Below, in pieces: positions 1-6,990 of a DNA stretch of 28,921 nt. The first letter of the stretch is position 1; each line of letters starts with the position of its first letter. A model generated the notes under the pieces. The model worked only from the letters and a program-made list of their open reading frames with translations. It had not been told where the DNA came from and did not search any database. Origin of the DNA: Desulfobacteraceae bacterium (lineage in GTDB: Bacteria > Desulfobacterota > Desulfobacteria > Desulfobacterales > Desulfobacteraceae); contig PIVQ01000022.1 in assembly GCA_003354055.1 (NCBI GenBank), forward strand, positions 1-28,921, in the 5' to 3' direction. The translations under genes and the position numbers were made by a program.

Positions 1-167
1 ATTGGTTTGAGGCAAAAGAAGATGAATTAGTGCAATATGCACTGCAGCACTTAGCAGAGCCCGAAAAAGCTAAGAGCTTGGCGGAAAGCGAGGGCTATCA
101 GAGTCTTTCAAAGTCGAGTAAGAGCACAACAATTGAAAATGTCGAGAAAAAATTGAATTTTGTCTAG
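1..167 (+). CDS. 3' end of an unidentified gene (partial)
   Basis: The window opens inside a reading frame that starts at base 3 and runs to a TAG stop at 165-167, giving the last 54 residues of a protein. The piece is hydrophilic, probably helical and charged, and contains no membrane segment. It begins WFEAKEDELVQYALQ and ends VEKKLNFV. I do not recognise the family. In F-like systems the genes just upstream of oriT or the tra operon often encode relaxosome or regulatory proteins (TraM, TraJ, TraY), so a DNA-binding accessory role is possible, but nothing in the fragment proves it. The start lies outside the window. Confidence 0.5.
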   Translation, partial: WFEAKEDELVQYALQHLAEPEKAKSLAESEGYQSLSKSSKSTTIENVEKKLNFV

Positions 168-236
168 AGATTGAAAAAGCGAGATATTTCGCATAGCGTT
201 TCAGGCAAATATGGGCTATCAGTCGCTTCTTGAATG

Positions 237-245
237 TGCGATAAT
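237..245 (+). promoter_or_regulatory. Possible extended -10 promoter
   Basis: TGCGATAAT matches an extended -10 element (TGn followed by a TATAAT-like hexamer with one mismatch). No good -35 hexamer lies 16-18 bases upstream. A transcript would start near 252 and run almost at once into the 262-285 hairpin, so it could make a short structured RNA or read into the A-tract region. This is a weak call based on one short motif. Confidence 0.25.
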
Positions 246-261
246 ACAGGTATTAGGTTTT

Positions 262-285
262 GTTACGGCCTCAGAAGGTCGTAAC
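262..285. repeat. 9-bp inverted repeat with 6-base loop
   Basis: GTTACGGCC (262-270) and GGTCGTAAC (277-285) pair over nine positions, one of them G-T, around the loop TCAGAA. No T-run follows, so it is not a classic intrinsic terminator. MOBF relaxases such as F TraI and R388 TrwC recognise a hairpin a few bases 5' of nic, so this compact repeat is one of several candidates for the relaxase recognition site. A regulatory protein site is equally possible. Confidence 0.5.
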
Positions 286-558
286 AGTGAGCGTAGAGCT
301 TAAAATAAAGATAGGTTTACCCCATGGCTAGCATGATTGTACAAATTAGCGTGAGATCTTTCGAGGTTGCGCCTTTTCCTTCCCCACCAAAAACACCTTT
401 GCCTTACGCTCGATTTGCGTCCGCATGTCTGGCTAAGTGCCGTGAAGTGGTTCGGGATGAGGGAATGTATATCAGCTTTCATGGGCGCTCTGTGCTTGGG
501 TTTTGGAGTGGCACTAATGCCCCCTTTTTGTTGTCACTCTCAAAATCCATTTTCAATT

Positions 559-630
559 CTTTTTTTGAAAAAAAGGCCAAAAAATACAGTTTTTTTCAAA
601 AAAAATTAGCGTCCGAAATTTTTCAAAAAA
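559..630. repeat. Three symmetric T-tract/A-tract palindromes (likely bent DNA)
   Basis: Three blocks of the form T(n)-one base-A(n) occur in a row: seven T, G, seven A at 560-574; seven T, C, eight A at 590-605; and five T, C, six A at 619-630. The centres are about 30 and 27 bases apart, close to three helical turns. Phased A-tracts bend DNA and are common at transfer and replication origins and at IHF-type sites. The lengths and positions are read directly; the function is inferred. Confidence 0.6.
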
Positions 631-638
631 CGGACGCT
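608..638. repeat. 8-bp perfect inverted repeat around an A/T-tract
   Basis: AGCGTCCG at 608-615 is exactly mirrored by CGGACGCT at 631-638. Between them lie 15 bases that contain the third T-tract/A-tract block. The core GCGTCCG is also present as a direct copy at 417-423, which suggests a protein-binding repeat and not just a hairpin. There is no following T-run, so termination is unlikely. Confidence 0.55.
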
Positions 639-676
639 CTCGCCTGGATGGCCTGCTATATCGAAAAAATGCAGGG

Positions 677-714
677 AGCACTAGACGTGTTTTTTGCTCT
701 TAACGTCTTGTGCT
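677..714. repeat. 12-bp imperfect inverted repeat
   Basis: AGCACTAGACGT (677-688) and ACGTCTTGTGCT (703-714) are inverted copies matching at 11 of 12 positions, with a 14-base T-rich loop. The repeat ends 24 bases before the -35 element of the promoter at 738-766, so it could be an operator for a tra regulator or an oriT arm. Confidence 0.5.
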
Positions 715-737
715 GCAAGGTATCTTGTATTTTTTTC

Positions 738-766
738 TTGACATGGAGGAACTCAGGGCATATGAT
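738..766 (+). promoter_or_regulatory. Near-consensus sigma70 promoter for the tra operon
   Basis: A perfect -35 hexamer TTGACA (738-743) is followed after exactly 17 bases by TATGAT (761-766), one mismatch from the -10 consensus. Transcription should begin near 773, leaving a leader of about 215 bases before the ATG at 990. It is the strongest promoter I can see in the window, and no comparable + strand promoter or terminator is visible inside the operon. It probably drives the 1742-residue gene and all tra genes behind it. The inverted repeat at 677-714 immediately upstream is a candidate control site. Confidence 0.75.
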
Positions 767-848
767 GGATTGAAAGGCTCAAGGGTTTTTTCAGATTCAC
801 ACTGTGGACGAGTAAAAAATCTATGCCAAATGAATTAAGTTGCGCCCC

Positions 849-884
849 CGCCACCCTCATTTTGTTTTCCGACAAAAGGTGGCG
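849..884 (+). promoter_or_regulatory. Leader stem-loop, two-part stem
   Basis: In the untranslated leader, CGCCACC (849-855) pairs with GGTGGCG (878-884). After a 4-base bulge, TTTTGT (860-865) pairs with ACAAAA (872-877), closing a 6-base loop. This gives 13 pairs in all. There is no T-run after it, so it is more likely an RNA stability or regulatory element, or a protein-binding palindrome, than a terminator. Confidence 0.5.
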
Positions 885-965
885 AAAGCAAACCAAATAT
901 TGCTACTATTCTAGCATATTTTTTCTTGTGTATCTAGGTTTCTAGAACTGGTGTGCGCAACTTGA

Positions 966-992
966 TTCTCCAACATTGAGGAGAAAAAAATG
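966..992 (+). promoter_or_regulatory. Ribosome binding site inside a hairpin
   Basis: The strong ribosome binding site GAGGAG (978-983) lies six bases before the ATG at 990. TTCTCC (966-971) is exactly complementary to GGAGAA (980-985), which covers most of that site, with an 8-base loop between them. If the hairpin forms, it would hide the ribosome binding site of the first gene of the operon. The complementarity is visible; regulation is inferred. Confidence 0.45.
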
Positions 993-3900
993 TTGTACAC
1001 TACCAAAAAAAAACTGAAACGATTCGGTCGAAATTTCGACATGGGGCACGTTCGCTCGCCATTTGCAAAAGGAGCGGTGAGTGCACGTGAAAAAGAAGAG
1101 TTTGAGCTGCTGAGACAAGCTGTTGAGGCTTGCTACACAGGGATTGAATTTTCTTGGAAATCTATTTTTGCCTTGGATGTCAATACGGGCAAGCCAAATG
1201 AAAATGGGGGCAGGCTTCCGCCATTAATTCGGCGTGACCATCCACCCGCAACTTATGGGCAGCTAAGCCAAATGCATGCATCTATTCTTCGATGGTCTGA
1301 GGAGCGTGCAAATCGATGGTGGGGGAAAGGCCATGCAAATGGATCAATTAGCCTTCTTCTGCGTTTTTTGGTGCAAGAAGTTGATCACTTGTCGAGCCTG
1401 CCAGCGAAAGAAGATGCATTGAAGCGCGTTGAAGCACTTCATACTTTCCTTGCGCGACTGCTCAACGCTAACGGTTCTGATATTTTTGTGACCGAATACA
1501 GCGATGGAGAGGACAGCATCTATGAGCTTTTGCAAAATCTGCAAAAGCGTACGCCAGTTTTGGAAAAAGTGATCAAGGCTGAGATAGCGAAAGAAGCTAT
1601 CCGAGACAAAATAGAGAGATTGAAGGCAGCGCGCCGACCTCTGCGAGTGCAGTTTTCAACCTATATTTTTCATAGCTTGGCCAATCATGAGTTTCTTCAA
1701 GCCAATGAGATTTCTAGCGATACTTTCGTTCCGTGCGATTCGCTGTATGAAAAGTTATTCAAATCTCGCCGCAATGTGTTGTTTCACCAAGTCCTGTATC
1801 AGGATGAGAACAATCGAGTAGCAGCGGGTCGCTCCTACGAGGTTGCCGAGACGCCAGATGGAAGGCTGCTAAATCAGGATGGGAGCGTGAACGCGGAATG
1901 GCTGATGCTGCTGAGCCAAGTAGAAGTTAGCGAGCCAGAGCCAGAACAAAAAGAAGGTGTCGAGCAAGGAAAGCCCAAGAAAAATGTTTTGCTGGGAAAC
2001 AAACCTGGTTTTCCTGACGATATTTTTAAGGGAGACAAGGAATCTTTGAAAGAGATTGTTGAACTCTTCATCCGCCTCAACGGCCTGCTCGAAATTTTCG
2101 ATGAATATAATCAAAAAATCGACACTCTTTCAGATGCTGCGGGCTACGGTGGAGACGCAACTGTTTTTGGTCGTTTACCAGAGTTTCTAAAGCGGACGCT
2201 TGAGGGTTCTAAGGTTCTGAATCTGAAGATACGGCAGACTATACAGGAGCTTGAGGAGGTAATCAAGGGAAATGCAGTGCTCAAAGCTTTGGACGATGAT
2301 CGTAATCACAATTTCAAAAAGCACCATGACACTGCCAAAGAGGCTTTCAGAAAATTCAAGCAGCACCAGATCACCTATGAGAATGATCTAGATGATCTGC
2401 TGCGTCTTTTCAACGACTCAAATCGATGGTTTGACGAGCGCAAGGGCAGAATCTTGCGCAAGCTTTGTGATACGGTTCAAAATGAGAGGCAAAGCACCGA
2501 ATATGTTAATGGCGCGCTTGGGCTGCAAGGTGATGAGCGAATTGAGTATGTCGATCATAATGAGCCACAAAATCTGTCTGAGGATCTAGAATTATTTCAG
2601 CAGGAAGAAAAAAAGAGGGGTGTAGTACTTTCTGAAGAAGAAGAAAAATATCCAAATGGTGTTGATGCTGATGTGCGGAGCGTGTCGAGCATTGAATCTG
2701 AAAATTTTCGGGGGCAGCTAGAGGAGCCTGCCCCTGGGGAGGCTCAATTTGAAATAGTTGATGTGATGCCTGCGAGTGACTGGAGCAAAGAGAAGCGTAT
2801 TGATATCAAAGGAAAAGTTGCAAGTTTCGATCAGATGCTAGTTGATTTTTTTGGCGAGGCTCAGGATACAAGTGCTATTTTGAAAGATGTGCCAAGTGGC
2901 AGTAGTTGGTTTCGTGGCAGACAGGCTCGTTTTCTCTATTTGAACCGATTGGCAGGCAACCTTGGTGTCTGGCAGGGGCTCATACAGGAACTCAAAAAAT
3001 TCCGAGAGGGTCTTGAGAGCTCTGGGCTGTATAGCTCGCGCCAATTGTGGGCAATCGTTGTCATATCAAATCAAATCAAAGAAGAAATTAGGCATATTGA
3101 TGCTTGCAATCGGTCGTTGCATTTTTGGAATGGCCTGAGCAAAAGAAAGATGAATCTTTGGCGGAAGCGTTTTACTGCGTTAGAAAATGAATCTGCAGAA
3201 ATTGAAAAGAAGGTTGAAAGTCGCTGTAGCTCCATTCTATGGAAAAAGGCGGATTCGGCCTTGAAGGCAGGCAATTTCGAGCAATTTTTTGAGACTGTCG
3301 ACTATCTAGACATGCAGCAGGATGAATTGGCTGGATTTACTGCCTCTTTCTTTGGAGGAAGAAAGTTGTCCGAAAAAGCATGTAACACCATGCTAAAGCA
3401 AGCAAAAGCAAGCTTCTATTGTATTGCGTCTACGCGGTTTGCAATCGTTTGTGCGGATGGAGAAGACAATCTTGCGATGCCTTCAATGAGAAAAATGATG
3501 CGCCAATATTCAAGCGTATTGGAAGCTTTTGCGAAGGGAACCCCACGCCTAGCAAGACGTCTTGCTAATTTCTATTTTGAGTATCGGCGTGGAATGTATT
3601 TTAAGAAGGCAGTTCATTTTTTGGATATAGCTATTGTGCTCGGGGACAAAGAAGCACTGCATCTACTCTATGCGCGCTTAGACGTTAATGGCATAGGGAG
3701 GCCTGAACGCCGCGCACTTCTTGGTGTTCTCAACAACCGCAAGACATGCCGTACAAAGGATATTTTTGAGCTTGCTGAGATGGCGAAAGCCGATGGTAAC
3801 AAGGAGAAAGAAATTGAGTACTTCCAAAAAGTTCTTGCATCAGACGATAAGACTTTTTTTAGTCGCGCCCAATGGGAGCTTGCCAATATTTATCTAGAAA

Positions 3901-6218
3901 AAGGCGATGAATCAAAGGTTGAGGAGGTTTTGCAGAATTTCAATTTCAGCCCCCCTGGATACGACAAACTCAATGATTGGTTGAAGGATGAAGATGCTGA
4001 ACACGATCTTGAAGAGAAAGATATAGAACTTCTTGAAGTTGTTGCAAAAACAGATGTTGGTGCTGCAAGAAGGTTTACGCGTTTGTATTCAGCTTCCACA
4101 CCTGGGGGGAAAAACACAGAAAAAAGCATGTTCTATCTGAAGAAAGCCATTGAACTCGGGGACGAGGAGTCTTTACAGGAAGCGTACGGGATTTTAGATA
4201 GGCGTCCTCAAAGGGCTGAGGATTTTTTTGAGTTGCTCAACTTTCTTTTTGAACAAGGCAAATGCAGAGCAACCGACATGTTTCGGCTCGCAGCATTGCA
4301 CAAAGAGAAAGGAGCTTTTGCAAAAGCTGAAAATCTCCTAAATCTCCTAACTTGGAGATATGGAAGCCGATACAGCGATCATCATGCAGATCAGGCGTAT
4401 CTAGAGCTTGCACGCGTCTATCTGTGCCAAAGAGATAACTGCCACGAGTCTAAGAGTGATCAAGATGATGAGGCAAAAAGTGACCAAGATGATGAGGAAG
4501 TTGATCGATATAGGGAGAAAGCTGATCAATGCTTGTCGGAAATTCGAGACTTGCCTCTGAAAGCCCTCGAAGATCTGAAGCGGGCTAGTACTACAAATCA
4601 TGCAGAAAGGGCTTTATTTGAGATGCTTGCCGAGCATCATGGCGATGCTGCATACGCGCTAAGCCTTTCTGAAAAAGATAGCCAAAAGCGCAAATATTTT
4701 AGAGAGAAAGCATTTCTCCTTGGGAGCAAAGAAGCATTGTTTGCAGTCACAAAGGATTTTGGTTGCAATGGCTATATTTTTGAGGCGCGGGAGCTGGTGA
4801 AGTTATGTATGGATGAGAACAGCGGATTGAGCTTTGAAGATTTTAGGCAAAAGACAGAGTTTCAGAAAAAAATTATTTTTGCGAAATACTATTTTCGGAA
4901 TGACGAAGAGGATAAAGCTTTTGCGCACCTTGAAAAAATTCATAACTGGAAAAAAACAGATTACTCGTGGATTATCTGTGCTGACGAGCTCGCTTTCAGG
5001 GAGTCTGATATTGTTCCCGACAGGGAAGATTTTTTGGTGTTACATTATTTTATCGATAACTCCTGCTTCAGAACGGGAAAATATAGAATTAGAGTGCTCA
5101 ATCGAATTGCGACATACCCATTGGAAGCAAGGTGGGCAAGACGAAAAGCAGTTGAGCTAGGTTGTATTCCACATATTAATAAAGTTTTGGGGCATCTACT
5201 ACAAGATATGAGTGCCCTTGTTTCTGCTGATGAAAGACAGGAAGTTGCTCTTTGGTTTTTCGACTATATTTTTCCAGATAGCCAAAATATGCTGCCAGCA
5301 GTGCTATCGAGATATGAGACGCTCTATAGGCTAGCAATGTTTCATGAGAAGGACGGGAGGTACGATAAAGTTGGTCGCTTACTTTACCAAATTAAAGGAA
5401 AGAAGATTAATGAAGATTTCTTGAAAATTTTGCGAGATGAATGTTCTGAGAAAACGGAGTGGATTCTAAGGGTTCTTTCCCATAAAAGTGAGAGTGTCAG
5501 CAGAATGCTTTTTGAAGAATATGCCCTTGGCAAAAAACTGAAATTTAGCATAAAAAAAGCCAGAAAATATTTTGAACGTTCTGAGGGGGTGGAGTGCTCG
5601 AATCTCTATTTTAGTGTTGTATTAGTCCGTCTGTATGTTTCAAAAAAAAGGTTCAAAGCAATACAAATTGTTTGGACTCCCGAACTAGATCAATGGTTCA
5701 TCCGCTATCCGCGGCCAATCGACAAGGATTTTTTCCTGAATAAAGTGCAGTTTGCATTGCAAAGCAGCGACTATAAGGGGTTGGCTTCTTTGAGCAATAT
5801 GCTTAATAACTGGATGAAACGTATCAGAAAAAAAACTACGTGGCACAAATCAGTCCGAGAGGCTGTGGATAGCGCACTCATTGATCTGGTGATGTCGAAA
5901 ATCGATTTTGAAACGGACGAGCTAAGCATTGATGAAAAATTGAAGTTGTTTAATGGCTACAAGGATCGTTTTTTCAAAGGAAAATACGCCCCAATGTCTC
6001 CTTGCGGGAGATATTACGTCAACCTTAGCGACACGCTGTCTAAAGAGGATGCGGAAAGTATTCTAGGCATCTCCAAGAGTGAGGAGATCAAAGATGCCAA
6101 GCATCCTGCTAGTCCAAAGCCGTCTGCTGTATTTGTCGGGGAAAAAGCTGAGTTTCTTCCAGTAACAGCGGATATTGAAAAAATTATTGAGCAGGAAGAG
6201 TCTGTGAAAAAAATCTAA
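990..6218 (+). CDS. Giant Sel1/TPR-like solenoid protein of unknown function
   Basis: A 1742-residue protein heads the tra operon; I do not recognise its family. There is no signal peptide or membrane segment: the N terminus is basic (KKKLKRFGR). Residues 1-310 and 340-530 look helical and are separated by a Glu/Pro/Lys-rich linker near 313-330; a second acidic linker covers roughly 540-610. From about residue 850 to 1600 the chain shows Sel1/TPR-like helical repeats, with signatures such as FLDIAIVLGDKEAL, YLKKAIELGDEESL and FREKAFLLGSKEAL. Such solenoids usually bind proteins. An 8-residue acidic repeat lies near 1155-1170. The ATG at 990 has a strong GAGGAG site. Its stop overlaps the next start (TAATG), which couples it to the tra genes. 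It could be a cytoplasmic scaffold or regulator of transfer, or a secreted effector. The frame is certain; the role is open. Confidence 0.85.
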   Translation: MLYTTKKKLKRFGRNFDMGHVRSPFAKGAVSAREKEEFELLRQAVEACYTGIEFSWKSIFALDVNTGKPNENGGRLPPLIRRDHPPATYGQLSQMHASILRWSEERANRWWGKGHANGSISLLLRFLVQEVDHLSSLPAKEDALKRVEALHTFLARLLNANGSDIFVTEYSDGEDSIYELLQNLQKRTPVLEKVIKAEIAKEAIRDKIERLKAARRPLRVQFSTYIFHSLANHEFLQANEISSDTFVPCDSLYEKLFKSRRNVLFHQVLYQDENNRVAAGRSYEVAETPDGRLLNQDGSVNAEWLMLLSQVEVSEPEPEQKEGVEQGKPKKNVLLGNKPGFPDDIFKGDKESLKEIVELFIRLNGLLEIFDEYNQKIDTLSDAAGYGGDATVFGRLPEFLKRTLEGSKVLNLKIRQTIQELEEVIKGNAVLKALDDDRNHNFKKHHDTAKEAFRKFKQHQITYENDLDDLLRLFNDSNRWFDERKGRILRKLCDTVQNERQSTEYVNGALGLQGDERIEYVDHNEPQNLSEDLELFQQEEKKRGVVLSEEEEKYPNGVDADVRSVSSIESENFRGQLEEPAPGEAQFEIVDVMPASDWSKEKRIDIKGKVASFDQMLVDFFGEAQDTSAILKDVPSGSSWFRGRQARFLYLNRLAGNLGVWQGLIQELKKFREGLESSGLYSSRQLWAIVVISNQIKEEIRHIDACNRSLHFWNGLSKRKMNLWRKRFTALENESAEIEKKVESRCSSILWKKADSALKAGNFEQFFETVDYLDMQQDELAGFTASFFGGRKLSEKACNTMLKQAKASFYCIASTRFAIVCADGEDNLAMPSMRKMMRQYSSVLEAFAKGTPRLARRLANFYFEYRRGMYFKKAVHFLDIAIVLGDKEALHLLYARLDVNGIGRPERRALLGVLNNRKTCRTKDIFELAEMAKADGNKEKEIEYFQKVLASDDKTFFSRAQWELANIYLEKGDESKVEEVLQNFNFSPPGYDKLNDWLKDEDAEHDLEEKDIELLEVVAKTDVGAARRFTRLYSASTPGGKNTEKSMFYLKKAIELGDEESLQEAYGILDRRPQRAEDFFELLNFLFEQGKCRATDMFRLAALHKEKGAFAKAENLLNLLTWRYGSRYSDHHADQAYLELARVYLCQRDNCHESKSDQDDEAKSDQDDEEVDRYREKADQCLSEIRDLPLKALEDLKRASTTNHAERALFEMLAEHHGDAAYALSLSEKDSQKRKYFREKAFLLGSKEALFAVTKDFGCNGYIFEARELVKLCMDENSGLSFEDFRQKTEFQKKIIFAKYYFRNDEEDKAFAHLEKIHNWKKTDYSWIICADELAFRESDIVPDREDFLVLHYFIDNSCFRTGKYRIRVLNRIATYPLEARWARRKAVELGCIPHINKVLGHLLQDMSALVSADERQEVALWFFDYIFPDSQNMLPAVLSRYETLYRLAMFHEKDGRYDKVGRLLYQIKGKKINEDFLKILRDECSEKTEWILRVLSHKSESVSRMLFEEYALGKKLKFSIKKARKYFERSEGVECSNLYFSVVLVRLYVSKKRFKAIQIVWTPELDQWFIRYPRPIDKDFFLNKVQFALQSSDYKGLASLSNMLNNWMKRIRKKTTWHKSVREAVDSALIDLVMSKIDFETDELSIDEKLKLFNGYKDRFFKGKYAPMSPCGRYYVNLSDTLSKEDAESILGISKSEEIKDAKHPASPKPSAVFVGEKAEFLPVTADIEKIIEQEESVKKI
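4452..4499 (+). repeat. Two tandem 24-bp units encoding KSDQDDE(A/E)
   Basis: Units 4452-4475 and 4476-4499 are nearly identical and encode KSDQDDEA and KSDQDDEE at residues 1155-1170 of the solenoid protein. The copy number is in frame and could vary between strains by slippage. The acidic stretch probably forms an exposed loop between helical repeats. Confidence 0.8.
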
Positions 6219-6406
6219 TGTTAGAAAAATTGAAAATTATAGGTGTTTTTATGTTGGTGCTTTCGATGGCTGCTTGCCAAAGCCAGGAGCTTGAGGCTGA
6301 GCGGTTGTTCAGCCTTGAGCAACCGAAATGGGAGTCATCAAAAGTTGGAAAAGGCTATCCGCCACGGTGGATTGTCAAAAAAATTAATGTTTGTAAAAAA
6401 ATTTAG
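6218..6406 (+). CDS. Small lipoprotein, possible entry exclusion or accessory protein
   Basis: The product has 62 residues. A positive N terminus and a hydrophobic stretch (IIGVFMLVLSMAA) lead to a lipobox LSMAAC with Cys at position 20, so it should be exported, lipid-modified and reduced to a mature chain of about 43 residues. The mature part is charged, has one more Cys near the end, and has no family signature that I recognise. The ATG overlaps the stop of the solenoid gene by one base, so translation is probably coupled. TraV, further down, already fills the VirB7-like lipoprotein role. Small lipoproteins in conjugation operons often act in entry exclusion (TrbK, Eex), which is a reasonable but unproven guess here. 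Confidence 0.65.
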   Translation: MLEKLKIIGVFMLVLSMAACQSQELEAERLFSLEQPKWESSKVGKGYPPRWIVKKINVCKKI

Positions 6407-6416
6407 GAGATTAGAA

Positions 6417-6704
6417 ATGAAAATTTTAAAGAAAATGTATGCTCGGGTCTTTTGTTCTGGCGTGCTCTTGATGACTAATATTGCTTTTGCTGGAGACAAG
6501 GCTGCGGCTGGCAAAGACCTGTTTGCAGGGATTTTCAATGATATTTATACGACCCTAAAAGGGTCGTTCTCAACAGCTATCCTTGTCTTTGGCTTCATTA
6601 GTGCCATCGTGGGGTTTGCTTGCAGGAAAGGAGTGCCCGCTATTTGCACGTTTGTCGGCCTAGTCATTTTTTGGAATCTTGGCATTGCATACATAGGTAT
6701 CTAG
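6417..6704 (+). CDS. traA: F-type pilin precursor TraA
   Basis: The major pilus subunit, 95 residues from the ATG at 6417, chosen because AGGAG lies at 6405-6409; the frame is open further upstream but has no such site. A signal peptide of about 25 residues ends in AFA, leaving a mature chain of about 70 residues, the same length as mature F pilin. The mature part has a short polar N-terminal segment (starting GDKAAAGKDLF) and two hydrophobic helices joined by a small basic loop, the F-pilin layout. Two Cys residues (mature positions about 44 and 52) flank the loop. It lies directly before traL, as in F. No traQ or traX, the F pilin chaperone and acetylase genes, is seen nearby. Sequence similarity to F pilin is weak; the call rests on size, topology and position. 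Confidence 0.85.
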   Translation: MKILKKMYARVFCSGVLLMTNIAFAGDKAAAGKDLFAGIFNDIYTTLKGSFSTAILVFGFISAIVGFACRKGVPAICTFVGLVIFWNLGIAYIGI

Positions 6705-6989
6705 ATGAATTCAGTTCGTATTCAGCAGCATTTGAAAAAAACGCTCATTCCTTTGGATGGGCTGGTTGTTTCATTGCTCACTTTTTTCATTGTTTGGCTT
6801 CTTCTTGGAAGAAGCGACAGCATTCTTTTCGGGATGGTTGCTGGTGCTTTGGCAGCCATTGGCTACAGCCGTTTGAAAAGTGGTAGCGATGGTTTCGCCT
6901 TGCTTCACGCAGTGTATTGGAATAGCCCGCACTTTGTTTGTCGGTTGCGGGCTGCCCCAGAAAGTTGTGAACGAATTTTGGAGAATTAA
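6705..6989 (+). CDS. traL: Type IV conjugative transfer protein TraL
   Basis: A 94-residue inner-membrane protein of the pilus assembly complex, the F counterpart of VirB3. It has the family layout: a basic N terminus, the LDGL segment, two hydrophobic stretches (around 20-35 and 42-54), then basic residues, a YW pair followed by P, and a C-terminal arm with LRAAPESCER, close to the LR..P.SC.R pattern of F TraL (91 residues). The ATG follows the traA stop with no gap, so translation is probably coupled. TraL is thought to work with the ATPase TraC at the inner membrane. Confidence 0.9.
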   Translation: MNSVRIQQHLKKTLIPLDGLVVSLLTFFIVWLLLGRSDSILFGMVAGALAAIGYSRLKSGSDGFALLHAVYWNSPHFVCRLRAAPESCERILEN

Positions 6990-6990
6990 T

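Larger units (their letters stand above)
168..989. other. Gene-free control region; candidate oriT and tra promoter region
   Basis: About 820 bases separate the partial gene from the first tra-operon gene. Open frames here (for example 324-773 on +) lack a good ribosome binding site and any protein-like pattern, and the longest runs through the sigma70 promoter. The stretch is unusually structured. It has a 9-bp hairpin at 262-285, three symmetric T-tract/A-tract palindromes at 560-630, an 8-bp inverted repeat at 608-638, a 12-bp imperfect inverted repeat at 677-714, a promoter at 738-766, and leader hairpins at 849-884 and 966-985. GCGTCCG occurs at 417-423 and 609-615 and inverted at 631-637. 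AAATTAGCGT is repeated at 343-352 and 603-612. F keeps oriT just upstream of its tra genes, so this is the natural oriT location. No nic site is identified with certainty. Confidence 0.55.

Noticed and set aside
262..285. Intrinsic terminator for the upstream partial gene
   Set aside because: The stem is good, but no T-run follows it, so I list it as an inverted repeat only.
324..773. 149-codon + frame upstream of the operon
   Set aside because: It has no good ribosome binding site, its composition is odd (Phe/Ser/Cys runs from A/T tracts), and it runs through the promoter at 738-766 and the inverted repeats. It is more likely chance in a control region.
4834..5160. 108-codon + frame inside the solenoid gene
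   Set aside because: It lies out of frame within a long continuous coding region and shows no motif or start site.
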